From Bacillus sp. CGMCC 1.16541 (lineage in GTDB: Bacteria > Bacillota > Bacilli > Bacillales > Bacillaceae_H): DNA of 64,000 nucleotides. Of this stretch, positions 18,445 to 26,805 are shown piece by piece (the stretch's first letter is position 1; each line of letters starts with the position of its first letter). The notes beneath the pieces were generated by a model. The model was not told the origin of the DNA and did not search any database. It saw only the letters and a program-made list of their open reading frames with translations. The DNA is taken from the NCBI RefSeq assembly GCF_003184905.1, contig NZ_QFRU01000027.1:1-64000 (forward strand), read 5' to 3'. Made by a program: the position numbers and the translations under genes.

Positions 18445-18599
18445 TATTGTTGCCCTCCATGAGGAGAAGAATGGATATTTTGAGCTTTTGCAGCTTCAGC
18501 TTCAGCTAAAGTCATGTGATAAGGAAATCGTGCATCATGTAATTGAACTGCGTCGGCACCTTGTTTCACAAAACGCTTTGATCGATTGCTTCTACCCAT
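18444..18599 (-). CDS. Small basic hypothetical protein (51 residues)
   Basis: Starts at 18599 with GAGGAGG eight bases upstream, a very good ribosome binding site. The product begins GRSNRSKRFVKQGADAVQLH and is rich in Arg, Lys, His and Ala. It contains FPYHMTLAEAEAAKAQN. It overlaps the next gene by one base (TAATG), forming a two-gene unit ending at the yitT terminator. I do not recognise the family. The small size and basic, low-complexity composition would fit a spore-associated or DNA-binding peptide, but that is a guess. Confidence 0.65.
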   Translation of the reverse strand: MGRSNRSKRFVKQGADAVQLHDARFPYHMTLAEAEAAKAQNIHSSPHGGQQ

Positions 18600-18741
18600 A
18601 GTTAGTTCCTCCTCAAATATAAAAAGAATCGACACGATTTGCTGTGTCGATTATAGTATGGGTTACATATTTCGTTATCATTTCACTAAAAATTTACCTG
18701 CATTGAGTAGCGATGGAGAAGATGACAAATAAATGGAATGA

Positions 18742-19554
18742 TTATAATTTCAGTGTGTTTTCCAAATAATAAGCAATACCATCTTCTTCATTAGAGAGTG
18801 TAATCTCGTTCGCAATACTTTTAAGAGCGGAAATACCATTAGCCATTGCAATACCATGACCAGCAAATTCAATCATTTCTAGGTCATTATCTTCATCACC
18901 AAAGGCAATAACACGATCTTTTGGAATGTTGTAATAGTCTGCTACACGTTTTAAACCAACTGCTTTATTTAATCCTTTTCTTACAATTTCAACAACATGC
19001 CAAGGAGCACCCCAGCGACGGTGTTCAATGACTTCTGCATGAACAGAAGATAAATGTGAGCGAATTTCATCTACATGTGCTTCATCTGCATGAATGAGGA
19101 TAGAGGTTGGATCATGACTTAGTGTATGACGAAGATCTCCTGTTTGAAGTTTAGGATTTCCTAAACTAATCACGTCAATGAGTTTTCGGTCTTCGTAGTG
19201 GAGGTAAATATCATCCATCACTTCAGCTAAAATATTGTTCACACTATAGCTATCCATTGCTTCTACAATATGATGAGCCGTTTGACGTTGAAGAGGATTA
19301 TGATAAACACCCCATTCTTGCTGTTGAGGGTGATGCACAAGTGCTCCATTAAAATTCACAATGGGAGTATTTAGTTGAAGTTCGGTATAATACATGGAAC
19401 TAGAGCGATAAGGTCTACCAGTCGCAATCATTACAATATGCCCTTGTTGTTTAGCTTTTTCAATGACTTTTTTTGTTCTAGATGAAATGATTTTATTATC
19501 CGTTAAAAGTGTACCATCTAAATCAAGCGCAATTAAATGTGGTTTTGTCGACAT
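18742..19554 (-). CDS. yitU: HAD-superfamily Cof-type phosphatase (YitU)
   Basis: 270-residue HAD hydrolase of the Cof/type IIB class. Motif I is DLDGTLL near residue 11, motif II lies in MIATGRPYRSS, and motif IV is GDEDNDLEM near 219, all intact, with the C2-type cap in between. Relatives dephosphorylate sugar phosphates or flavin and pyridoxal precursors, so the substrate is open. It is divergent from yitW, as these genes are neighbours in B. subtilis. Confidence 0.9.
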   Translation of the reverse strand: MSTKPHLIALDLDGTLLTDNKIISSRTKKVIEKAKQQGHIVMIATGRPYRSSSMYYTELQLNTPIVNFNGALVHHPQQQEWGVYHNPLQRQTAHHIVEAMDSYSVNNILAEVMDDIYLHYEDRKLIDVISLGNPKLQTGDLRHTLSHDPTSILIHADEAHVDEIRSHLSSVHAEVIEHRRWGAPWHVVEIVRKGLNKAVGLKRVADYYNIPKDRVIAFGDEDNDLEMIEFAGHGIAMANGISALKSIANEITLSNEEDGIAYYLENTLKL

Positions 19555-19685
19555 AAAGACTCCTTTTCCATTTGTAAAATTTTATCCTTACTTTAACATA
19601 TATTTACGAACCTGTCCGTTAAGACCCTTTTATTTCAATTTAGAGAGCTAGTCTGTATAATGGCGGTAACAAAGGAGGGAACGTT

Positions 19686-19994
19686 ATGAGTAAAGAACAA
19701 GAAGAAAAATTAATGGAAGCACTTGAAGAAGTCATTGATCCAGAGCTTGGTGTTGACATTGTGAATTTAGGGCTTGTATATGAAACAACATTAACTGAAG
19801 ATGGCACAGCGGTTGTTACCATGACTCTTACATCTATTGGCTGTCCACTAGCAGGAACCATTACAGAAGATGTCAAGAGAGTATTGTCTCCAATGGAAGG
19901 CGTAAATGATGTGGAAGTCAATATTACATTCAACCCTCCATGGAGCAAAGAGCGTATGTCTCGCTATGCAAAAATTGCATTGAACATTACATGA
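19686..19994 (+). CDS. yitW: MIP18/DUF59-family iron-sulfur assembly factor (YitW/SufT-like)
   Basis: 102-residue single-domain protein with the DUF59 hallmarks: EEVIDPELGVDIVNLGLVY at the start, TSIGCPLAGTI with the conserved cysteine, and NITFNPPWSKERMS near the end. Family members assist maturation of iron-sulfur proteins in the cytosol. The start follows AAAGGAGGG, an excellent ribosome binding site. It is a single gene. Confidence 0.92.
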   Translation: MSKEQEEKLMEALEEVIDPELGVDIVNLGLVYETTLTEDGTAVVTMTLTSIGCPLAGTITEDVKRVLSPMEGVNDVEVNITFNPPWSKERMSRYAKIALNIT

Positions 19995-20056
19995 CATATC
20001 GATATCGAGGCGGGGTCAAAAGGGAGAAAGAACCACCCTCTATTTGGCTCAACCCT

Positions 20057-20098
20057 TAACAATTCTTGTCTCCACGGATAGAGAGGCAAGGATTGTTA
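20057..20098 (+). terminator. Long stable hairpin downstream of yitW
   Basis: Sixteen paired positions (20057-20072 with 20083-20098), including two G-U wobbles, around a 10-base loop. The nearest T-run (TTCTTTTTTC) is about 12 bases further on, so it is an atypical terminator or a processed 3' end. The remaining intergenic DNA to fnr (20099-20268) shows no other clear feature. Confidence 0.5.
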
Positions 20099-20268
20099 CA
20101 TATACACGTTCTTTTTTCAATTTTTGTCACTTGTGTTTTATCCTTAAACTTTGAAGGGAAACTCGAGAGGTGTAGAAACTCATTTGTGAAGTACCTTTTC
20201 CTGACAGCGATGTGACGTTATCTCATTAAAAGTTAATCAACCACTTGGCCGTTTAAGGAAATGGTTGT

Positions 20269-20970
20269 TTAATCCATCTGACATAAGTATGTCGGACAGT
20301 TTTCGCAATTCATTTCTGTTTTTAAAAAATTCAAATCATGAATAGTCACTCGTCCTTTTTCAATGGAAAGAACGTTTCGTTTACGAAGATCACTTAACAT
20401 TCGATTAATGACTTCTCGAGATGTCCCACATAAATTAGCTAACTCTTGGTTTGTCAGAAGGATATTCAATTCGATTCCGTTTTCCCTCATAATACCAAAA
20501 CTATTGCTCATTCGAATTAATGTCGAATACAAGGCTCCTTTTTTCCCATGAAGAATTAAATCACGAAATTTTGTGTGCAACCGCTGCATTCTTTGCCCCA
20601 TCCACTGCATATATTCAATCGATAATGCAGGGTTTTCCACTAATTTTTGTTCAAGAACATGCTTTTCAATCATAACCACTTCACTATCTTCAATTGTTCT
20701 TGCTTGTAGCATATGCTTTGCTGTTCCGCAAAATAATGTTACTTCTCCAATCAAGTCATTTGTACTTGAAATCTGAAAAGTAAGCTCTCGTCCATCTGGG
20801 GTAATTTTGCTCAATTGAATATGACCGCTCTTTATAAAATAAAGGATTGTGGCATCTTCACCTTCTTGAAATACATAACTCCCTTTTTTATAAAAAGTAG
20901 TCTGTGGAAAAGTTAACAGTAAATCATGCAAATTTTGAGACAATGACAATTGTGGATTATTCGTTATCAT
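20269..20970 (-). CDS. fnr: Anaerobic regulator Fnr (Bacillus type, C-terminal iron-sulfur site)
   Basis: Crp/Fnr-family oxygen-sensing activator, 233 residues. An N-terminal cyclic-nucleotide-binding-like domain (about 20-130) is followed by a long dimer helix and a C-terminal winged HTH (LTNQELANLCGTSREVINRMLSDLRKRNVL). The last twelve residues hold Cys222, Cys225 and Cys230 in a C-x2-C-x4-C pattern. This is the same spacing as the three C-terminal ligands of the [4Fe-4S] cluster in B. subtilis Fnr, where an aspartate is the fourth ligand; Asp137 is the likely counterpart here. There are no N-terminal cluster cysteines as in E. coli Fnr. It is divergent from argC, with 420 bases in between. 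Confidence 0.9.
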   Translation of the reverse strand: MITNNPQLSLSQNLHDLLLTFPQTTFYKKGSYVFQEGEDATILYFIKSGHIQLSKITPDGRELTFQISSTNDLIGEVTLFCGTAKHMLQARTIEDSEVVMIEKHVLEQKLVENPALSIEYMQWMGQRMQRLHTKFRDLILHGKKGALYSTLIRMSNSFGIMRENGIELNILLTNQELANLCGTSREVINRMLSDLRKRNVLSIEKGRVTIHDLNFLKTEMNCENCPTYLCQMD

Positions 20971-21194
20971 GGGACCACCTTCTAAACCGTATTCGATGTT
21001 TCAAACATCTTATAAGTGTCCTTGTTTATACATGGATCAAGCGCAACTAGGACTATTTATCTATTATACATGATTCCTTTTAAAAAAATGGTGAGTTTCC
21101 CGAATTTACCGTATCATCAAGTCCATTTAGTCTCCTGCCTTTTACACACGATACCACTTCTCAAACAGCAATCCAGACTTCTTGAATATACCGA

Positions 21195-21299
21195 CAAAGA
21201 TTCACCTAAGCGGATGACGCCAACCTCGTAAGAGGGGTGTCATCCGCTTAGGTCTAACTAATTTGACATAACAGCACTTCCGTTATGTCAAATTAGTTA
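21195..21299 (+). repeat. Copy 1 of a 105-bp two-hairpin structured element
   Basis: Order: conserved lead CAAAGATTCA; hairpin A 21205-21252 (CCTAAG...CTTAGG, inner CCTC-GTAA-GAGG, AA bulge on the 5' side); two-base linker; hairpin B 21255-21299 with an 18-base perfect stem (21255-21272 with 21282-21299) and loop AGCACTTCC. The element at 46697-46801 (minus strand) aligns along its whole length without gaps, and many differing positions are paired changes. It ends 21 bases upstream of the argC -35 element. Confidence 0.85.
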
Positions 21300-21303
21300 G
21301 ATA

Positions 21304-21321
21304 AATTAATAAATATTTATT
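21304..21321. promoter_or_regulatory. ARG-type (ArgR/AhrC) operator at argC
   Basis: TTAATAAATATTTA (21306-21319) matches 12 of 14 core positions of the ARG box TGAATWWWWATTCA and is almost perfectly palindromic. It abuts the argC -35 element, a repressing position. Confidence 0.6.
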
Positions 21322-21349
21322 TGATTTTATTTTTATACAGTATTATAAT
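21321..21349 (+). promoter_or_regulatory. Promoter of the arginine operon
   Basis: TTGATT (21321-21326), a 17-base spacer and a perfect TATAAT (21344-21349). The predicted start near 21357 is about 35 bases before the argC ATG. Confidence 0.8.
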
Positions 21350-21390
21350 GAGTAATAATTTCAAATAGTTTAGTAAAAAGGAGTTTCATA

Positions 21391-22434
21391 ATGAGTAGAT
21401 TAAAAGTTGGGATTGTAGGAGCTACAGGGTATGGAGGGGCAGAGCTTATCCGATTGTTGTCTAATCACCCGTATTTTCATATTTATTCAGTCTATTCATC
21501 TTCACAAGAACATGTAGAGTTAGCGGAGGTGTATCCGCATTTAGCACATTTAACATATACATTAGAGCAAATTGATCCTGTTCAAATGGCTAAAGATATA
21601 GATCTTGTTTTTACAGCAACACCATCTGGTATCTCGAGTAAGCTTGTTCCACAGTTTGTGAATGAAGGTTTGAAAGTAATTGACCTATCAGGTGATTTTC
21701 GCTTAAACAGCGAAGAACTGTACAAAACATGGTATAAAAAAGAACCTGCTTCACAAAAGTATGTACAGCAATCGGTATACGGATTAACAGAGTGGTTCAA
21801 TGAAAATGTACAAAGTAGCACATTTGTTGCAAATCCGGGATGTTATCCAACTGCCACACTGCTAGGACTTGCGCCTGTTGTGAAAGCGCAAATGGTAAAA
21901 GAAGATTCTATTATTATTGATGCTAAGTCAGGCCTATCGGGAGCAGGTCGAGCGTTATCACATGTGAGTCATTATGCAGAAATCAATGAAAATATGAAAA
22001 TCTATAAAGTAAATGAGCATCAGCACATTCCTGAAATTGAGCAAGTATTGAAGCAATGGAATGAGAATGTTCAACCTATTACGTTTAGTACCCATTTAGT
22101 ACCGATGACAAGAGGAATCATGACTACGATTTACTGTACATTAAAAGGCTCTTACACAATCGATGAGCTACATAATCTTTACACAAATAGTTATCAAAGC
22201 TCGCCATTTGTCAGAGTGCGCAAACAAGGTACATTTCCATCTACAAAAGAAGTGAGTGGATCGAACTATTGTGATCTCGGATTAACTGTAGATGCCCGCA
22301 CAAATCGAATGACAATTGTATCTGTGATTGACAATTTAGTAAAAGGTGCTGCAGGTCAAGCGATTCAAAATGCAAACGTCATGATGGACTTTGAGCAACA
22401 AACAGGGCTACATGTATTGCCTGTTTATCCATAG
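21391..22434 (+). CDS. argC: N-acetyl-gamma-glutamyl-phosphate reductase ArgC
   Basis: Third step of ornithine synthesis: NADPH-dependent reduction of N-acetylglutamyl phosphate to the semialdehyde. 347 residues, normal length. The Rossmann motif GATGYGGAELIRLL is at 10-23, the catalytic Cys151 lies in VANPGCYPTA, and a C-terminal dimerisation half includes HLVPMTRGI. The start follows AAAAGGAG. It is the first gene of argC-argJ-argB-argD-carA-carB-argF, the same order as in B. subtilis. Confidence 0.97.
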   Translation: MSRLKVGIVGATGYGGAELIRLLSNHPYFHIYSVYSSSQEHVELAEVYPHLAHLTYTLEQIDPVQMAKDIDLVFTATPSGISSKLVPQFVNEGLKVIDLSGDFRLNSEELYKTWYKKEPASQKYVQQSVYGLTEWFNENVQSSTFVANPGCYPTATLLGLAPVVKAQMVKEDSIIIDAKSGLSGAGRALSHVSHYAEINENMKIYKVNEHQHIPEIEQVLKQWNENVQPITFSTHLVPMTRGIMTTIYCTLKGSYTIDELHNLYTNSYQSSPFVRVRKQGTFPSTKEVSGSNYCDLGLTVDARTNRMTIVSVIDNLVKGAAGQAIQNANVMMDFEQQTGLHVLPVYP

Positions 22435-22469
22435 AGAAGAGATGAGACAACGACACGCAGGAGGAGAAA

Positions 22470-23705
22470 ATGGTGATTAAAACGAAAAAGCAACTAACAA
22501 TCAAGCAAGTAAAGAATGGCACCATTGTACAACCGAAAGGGTTTTTAGCGGCAGGTGTTCATGCGGGCTTGCGTTATTCTAAAAAAGATGTTGGTGTCAT
22601 CTTAAGTGAGAAACCAGCGAGTTGTGCAGCTGTTTATACCCAAAGTACATTTCAAGCAGCACCTTTGCACGTAACAAAAGAAAGCATTTCAGCGGAAAAG
22701 AAACTGCAAGCGATTGTTGTAAATAGTGCGTGTGCCAATGCTTGTACAGGTGAACAAGGATTAAAAGATGCTTATGAGATGAGAGAGCTTTGTGCAACTA
22801 AGTTTCATTTACCCCTTCAGCATGTTGCCGTGGCATCGACTGGAGTAATTGGTGAACTGTTGAACATGAACAAAATTCAAGAAGGGATTTCTTTGTTACA
22901 ACCTTCAAACAACGAGCATGGGGCAGAGGATTTTCAAACAGCTATCCTTACAACAGATACTGTCATGAAATCCACTTGTTATGAAACAAGTATTGATGGG
23001 AAGACGGTCACAATTGGTGGAGCAGCGAAAGGATCTGGGATGATTCATCCTAACATGGCAACGATGCTTGGATTTATCACAACCGATGCACAAATTGAAT
23101 CAGACGTGTTGCAAGAAGCATTAAGTTCAATTACAAATAAAACGTTTAATCAGATTACAGTAGATGGTGATACGTCAACAAATGACATGGTCATTGTACT
23201 TGCCAACGGTATGGCGGAAAATCATTCGTTAACGCCATCACATCCAGATTGGGCAAATTTTTACGAAGCATTAAAGTGTACGTGTGAAGACTTAGCAAAA
23301 CAAATTGCTAGGGATGGTGAAGGGGCCACAAAGCTGATTGAAGTACAAGTAAAAGGTGCCAAAACAAAAGAAGAAGCAAATGTTGTGGCAAAACAAATTG
23401 TTGGTTCAAATCTTGTAAAAACCGCGATGTATGGAGCAGATGCCAACTGGGGACGTATCATTGGGGCGATTGGCTATAGTGGGGTAACGATTAATCCCAT
23501 GAATGTTGATGTGCAAGTAGGCTCAATTGTCATGGTAAAGGGAAGTCAACCACAACCTTTTAGTGAAGAAGAAGCTACGGCGTATTTACAACAAGATAGC
23601 ATTCAAGTGGCTGTTCATCTTCATGATGGAGATCAATATGGAACAGCTTGGGGATGTGACTTAACCTACGACTATGTGAAAATAAATGCAAGCTATCGAA
23701 CATAA
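22470..23705 (+). CDS. argJ: Glutamate N-acetyltransferase ArgJ (ornithine acetyltransferase)
   Basis: Recycles the acetyl group from acetylornithine to glutamate; some ArgJ proteins also use acetyl-CoA. The 411-residue precursor cleaves itself between Ala197 and Thr198 in the sequence HPNMATMLGF, Thr198 becoming the nucleophile. The conserved MYGADANWGRIIGAIGYSG segment is present in the beta chain. The start has AGGAGG upstream. Because a single ArgJ of this type replaces ArgE, the pathway here is the cyclic one; whether it also replaces ArgA cannot be told from sequence alone. Confidence 0.97.
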   Translation: MVIKTKKQLTIKQVKNGTIVQPKGFLAAGVHAGLRYSKKDVGVILSEKPASCAAVYTQSTFQAAPLHVTKESISAEKKLQAIVVNSACANACTGEQGLKDAYEMRELCATKFHLPLQHVAVASTGVIGELLNMNKIQEGISLLQPSNNEHGAEDFQTAILTTDTVMKSTCYETSIDGKTVTIGGAAKGSGMIHPNMATMLGFITTDAQIESDVLQEALSSITNKTFNQITVDGDTSTNDMVIVLANGMAENHSLTPSHPDWANFYEALKCTCEDLAKQIARDGEGATKLIEVQVKGAKTKEEANVVAKQIVGSNLVKTAMYGADANWGRIIGAIGYSGVTINPMNVDVQVGSIVMVKGSQPQPFSEEEATAYLQQDSIQVAVHLHDGDQYGTAWGCDLTYDYVKINASYRT

Positions 23706-23717
23706 GGAGAGAATCGC

Positions 23718-24545
23718 ATGAGCCAAACAATTGTCATTAAGTGTGGTGGAAGCATTGTTAATGAGCTAACAAGTGGTTTCTTTCAAAGTATAAAATCATT
23801 AGTTGGTGCAGGGCATTCTGTTGTGATCGTTCATGGAGGCGGTCCTGATATTCAGCATATGCTTACAGAACTTCAAATCGAAAGTGAATTTATCGATGGA
23901 TTGCGCAAAACGTCCAAAGAAGTATTAGAGGTTGTGACAATGGTTTTATCAGGGAAGGTAAATAAAAAGCTTGTGAACATGTTACATCAGTATGACCTTC
24001 AATCGGTGGGATTATCAGGGTGTGACGGGATGTTGTTAGAAACAAAAGCGATAAACGTTGAAAAGCTGGGTTATGTCGGCGAAGTAGTTAATGTTAACAG
24101 TGAATTGTTGAAGCAGTTAATGACAAATCATTATGTACCCGTCATATCGTCGATTGGAGTAAACAAACAAGGTGAAATGTTTAATATAAATGCTGATCTA
24201 GCTGCTAGTGCTGTTGCGCAGTCAATTCATGCAGAAAAGCTGTTGTTTGTAACGGATGTGCAAGGTGTATTAGTTGAAGAAGAAGTAATCGAAGAGCTAA
24301 CAAAATCAGAGATTACGACATTAATTGAACAAGGTACGATTTATGGAGGAATGATTCCAAAAGTACAAGGTGCTTCACAAGCGCTATCTGATACGCTCAA
24401 GGAAGTGCACATTATTAGTGGAAAACACGCATTTATGGATGAACATGGCCGTGTAATTGGAACGGCAATTAAACATGAAAAAGGTGGGAACAAACACGAT
24501 GAGTTCGTTATTTCCGACGTATCAACGATTGGATCTTCATATTAA
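23718..24545 (+). CDS. argB: Acetylglutamate kinase ArgB
   Basis: Phosphorylates N-acetylglutamate, the second step of ornithine synthesis and often the arginine-feedback point. 275 residues of amino-acid-kinase fold. The glycine motifs [11 protein letters not shown] and [10 protein letters not shown] are at the N-terminus and [14 protein letters not shown] near the C-terminus. The C-terminal tail is longer than I would expect from B. subtilis ArgB: after [10 protein letters not shown] it runs another 17 residues, and the last 47 bases overlap argD in another frame. The start follows AAGGAGAG. Confidence 0.95.
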   Translation: MSQTIVIKCGGSIVNELTSGFFQSIKSLVGAGHSVVIVHGGGPDIQHMLTELQIESEFIDGLRKTSKEVLEVVTMVLSGKVNKKLVNMLHQYDLQSVGLSGCDGMLLETKAINVEKLGYVGEVVNVNSELLKQLMTNHYVPVISSIGVNKQGEMFNINADLAASAVAQSIHAEKLLFVTDVQGVLVEEEVIEELTKSEITTLIEQGTIYGGMIPKVQGASQALSDTLKEVHIISGKHAFMDEHGRVIGTAIKHEKGGNKHDEFVISDVSTIGSSY

Positions 24546-25653
24546 AGAAGCGAATGGCTCGACACTAATTGACCAAAATGGAATTCAATATTTAGATTTT
24601 ATTTCGGGAATTGCCGTTTGTAATGTTGGACACCGAAATCCTTTTGTTCAACAAGCTATTGAAGAGCAATTAAATAAAGTATGGCATGTGTCCAATTTAT
24701 TTCATTTAAATATTCAAGAAGAAGTTGCTTCTATGTTAGTTGACTATTCAAGCGGTGATGCCGTTTTCTTTTGCAACAGCGGAGCAGAAGCAAATGAAGC
24801 AGCGATTAAACTTGCTCGAAAGTATACGAAACGTCATAAAATTATTACGTTTACAAAATCATTTCACGGTCGCACATTTGCGACAATGTCTGCGACAGGG
24901 CAAGCAAAAATTCACGAAGGGTTTGGCCCTCTTTTACAAGAATTTGTTTATGTCCCTTACAATGACTCCAAAGCGTTAGAAGCGGAAATTGATGAAACAG
25001 TGGCTGCTGTGATGGTGGAAGTGATTCAAGGTGAAGGGGGCGTTGTACCAGGCGAAAAGCATTTTTTAGAAACCGTTCAACAGCTATGTCATCAGTACGG
25101 AGCCCTTTTTATGGTAGACGAAGTACAAACAGGCATTGGTCGTACAGGAAAAATGTTTGCATATGAACATTACGGATTATCACCAGACATCATTACGTCA
25201 GCAAAAGGGTTAGGAAGCGGGATGCCAATTGGTGCAATGATAGGGAAAGCTCATTTGAAAGAAGCATTTCAAGCAGGTAGTCATGGTACAACATTTGGTG
25301 GAAACCCAGTCGCGCTCGCATCAGCCAAAGCAACGCTTATGATCATTTCTAGTCCGAACTTCTTAGAAGAAGTACAGAGAAAAGGACACTACTTATTAAG
25401 CGAGTTGAATAAGCGTATTGGAGACGACAGTCGTGTAATCGATATTCGCGGTAAAGGATTAATGGTTGGAATCGAGTGTGGAGAATACGCACCGGTAATC
25501 ATTCAGTCGCTTAAAGAAGAAGGATTACTAACATTAGGAGCTGGTCCTCATGTTGTTCGCCTATTACCACCATTAACGGTGACTGAAGGAGAATTAAAGC
25601 AAGCCTTAGATAGTATTGAAAAAGTGTTCAGTATCAAACACGTAACGGTTTAA
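24499..25653 (+). CDS. argD: Acetylornithine aminotransferase ArgD
   Basis: PLP-dependent class III aminotransferase, 384 residues, converting acetylglutamate semialdehyde to acetylornithine with glutamate. I chose the ATG at 24499 ([10 protein letters not shown], the usual ArgD beginning), which lies inside the end of argB behind AAGGTGG. The PLP lysine is in [15 protein letters not shown], and the cofactor-binding [19 protein letters not shown] and [12 protein letters not shown] motifs are present. The 47-base overlap with argB suggests tight translational coupling. Confidence 0.96.
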   Translation: MSSLFPTYQRLDLHIKEANGSTLIDQNGIQYLDFISGIAVCNVGHRNPFVQQAIEEQLNKVWHVSNLFHLNIQEEVASMLVDYSSGDAVFFCNSGAEANEAAIKLARKYTKRHKIITFTKSFHGRTFATMSATGQAKIHEGFGPLLQEFVYVPYNDSKALEAEIDETVAAVMVEVIQGEGGVVPGEKHFLETVQQLCHQYGALFMVDEVQTGIGRTGKMFAYEHYGLSPDIITSAKGLGSGMPIGAMIGKAHLKEAFQAGSHGTTFGGNPVALASAKATLMIISSPNFLEEVQRKGHYLLSELNKRIGDDSRVIDIRGKGLMVGIECGEYAPVIIQSLKEEGLLTLGAGPHVVRLLPPLTVTEGELKQALDSIEKVFSIKHVTV

Positions 25654-25700
25654 GAAAACCGATTATTTTTTGGATAACAATGTATAAAAATTCTTTAAAA

Positions 25701-25714
25701 TAAATAAATATTCG
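25701..25714. promoter_or_regulatory. Second ARG-type operator, in front of carA
   Basis: TAAATAAATATTCG matches 12 of 14 core positions of TGAATWWWWATTCA. It lies in the only sizeable gap inside the operon (75 bases), 14 bases before the carA start codon. No convincing separate promoter is seen, so it may act as an internal roadblock. Confidence 0.45.
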
Positions 25715-25728
25715 AAGAGGGATGCAGA

Positions 25729-26805
25729 ATGAAAGGATATTTACATTTAAAAAACGGTGATAAGTTCGAAGGAATACTTGAAGACACATCGACAAAGCAA
25801 GAAGTAAATGGTGAAGTTGTGTTTTTTACAGGAATGACAGGGTATCAAGAAGTCGTGACAGATCCTTCATACAAAAATCAAATTATTGTGTTTACGTATC
25901 CGTTGATTGGTAACTATGGCATTAATGAACATGATTATGAAAGTAAAAAGCCACATGTCTCAGCAGTGGTTGTGTATGAGTGTTGTGAAAGTGGATTTCA
26001 TTATGAAGCAATGTATAGCTTTAAACAATATTTAAAGAAATGGAACATCCCGTTAATTACACACATTGATACACGAGCAGTGGTTAAACGAATACGAAAA
26101 GAAGGTACAATGCCAGCGGTCGTTTCTTCATATGAGGCAAACGAAAAGGTCCAAGAAGACGAAATGGACTTAGTGGTGAAACAAGTATCAACAACAGAGA
26201 TGAACACGTACGGAAAAGGTGATAAACATATTGTCTTAATGGATTTCGGTTATAAAAAGTCGATTCTAAAAGAGTTGTTAAATCGTCAATGTAAAGTAAC
26301 GGTGGTTCCTTACTCCACATCAGAGTCTGTCATTCATCAATTAAACCCAGATGGTATCGTATTATCAAACGGCCCTGGTGACCCAACACAGTTATCCTTT
26401 CAGCTTCCATCATTGAAAAAAATAATGGTCGCGTATCCGACACTTGGGATTTGTTTTGGGCATCAGTTAATTGGGTTAGCATTTGGTGGCAAAACGAAAA
26501 AGTTGCCGTTTGGACACCGAGGTGCGAATCAGCCTGTTATGGATATCGTCAAGAAAAAGGTCTATATGACGTCTCAAAATCATAGTTACGTTGTGGACGA
26601 AGAAAGTATAAAACAGACACCATTAACAGTTCGTTTTAAAAATGTTAACGATGACTCTGTTGAAGGATTAATGCATGAATCTTTACCAGTGTTATCGGTG
26701 CAATATCATCCTGAAGCACATCCAGGTCCAAGTGAAAGCAATTATATCTTCGACGAATTTATCAACTTTGTGAATGAAGCAGGGAGAGAGAAAATATATG
26801 CCTAA
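25729..26805 (+). CDS. carA: Carbamoyl-phosphate synthase, arginine-specific small subunit CarA
   Basis: Glutaminase subunit, 358 residues, that passes ammonia from glutamine to CarB. The N-terminal CPSase_sm domain (about 1-150) is followed by a class I glutamine amidotransferase with nucleophile Cys242 (LGICFGHQLIG) and His327/Glu329 (QYHPEAHPGPSE). The start follows GAGGGATG-type sequence. Its place between argD and argF marks it as the arginine-regulated isozyme rather than the pyrimidine one. It overlaps carB by eight bases. Confidence 0.96.
   Translation: MKGYLHLKNGDKFEGILEDTSTKQEVNGEVVFFTGMTGYQEVVTDPSYKNQIIVFTYPLIGNYGINEHDYESKKPHVSAVVVYECCESGFHYEAMYSFKQYLKKWNIPLITHIDTRAVVKRIRKEGTMPAVVSSYEANEKVQEDEMDLVVKQVSTTEMNTYGKGDKHIVLMDFGYKKSILKELLNRQCKVTVVPYSTSESVIHQLNPDGIVLSNGPGDPTQLSFQLPSLKKIMVAYPTLGICFGHQLIGLAFGGKTKKLPFGHRGANQPVMDIVKKKVYMTSQNHSYVVDEESIKQTPLTVRFKNVNDDSVEGLMHESLPVLSVQYHPEAHPGPSESNYIFDEFINFVNEAGREKIYA

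Larger units (their letters stand above)
20971..21390. other. Intergenic region between fnr and argC
   Basis: 420 bases. The first 220 (fnr side) are AT-rich without a clear promoter, apart from a small palindrome GATGTTTCAAACATC (20991-21005) just upstream of the fnr start. The second half holds the 105-base structured repeat, an ARG-type box and the argC promoter, listed separately. Confidence 0.7.

Noticed and set aside
20020-20045. AGGGTGG on the minus strand near yitW, resembling a T-box core
   Set aside because: The rest of the T-box (GNACCGCG, specifier stem, terminator) is missing, and no synthetase or amino-acid gene is downstream on that strand.
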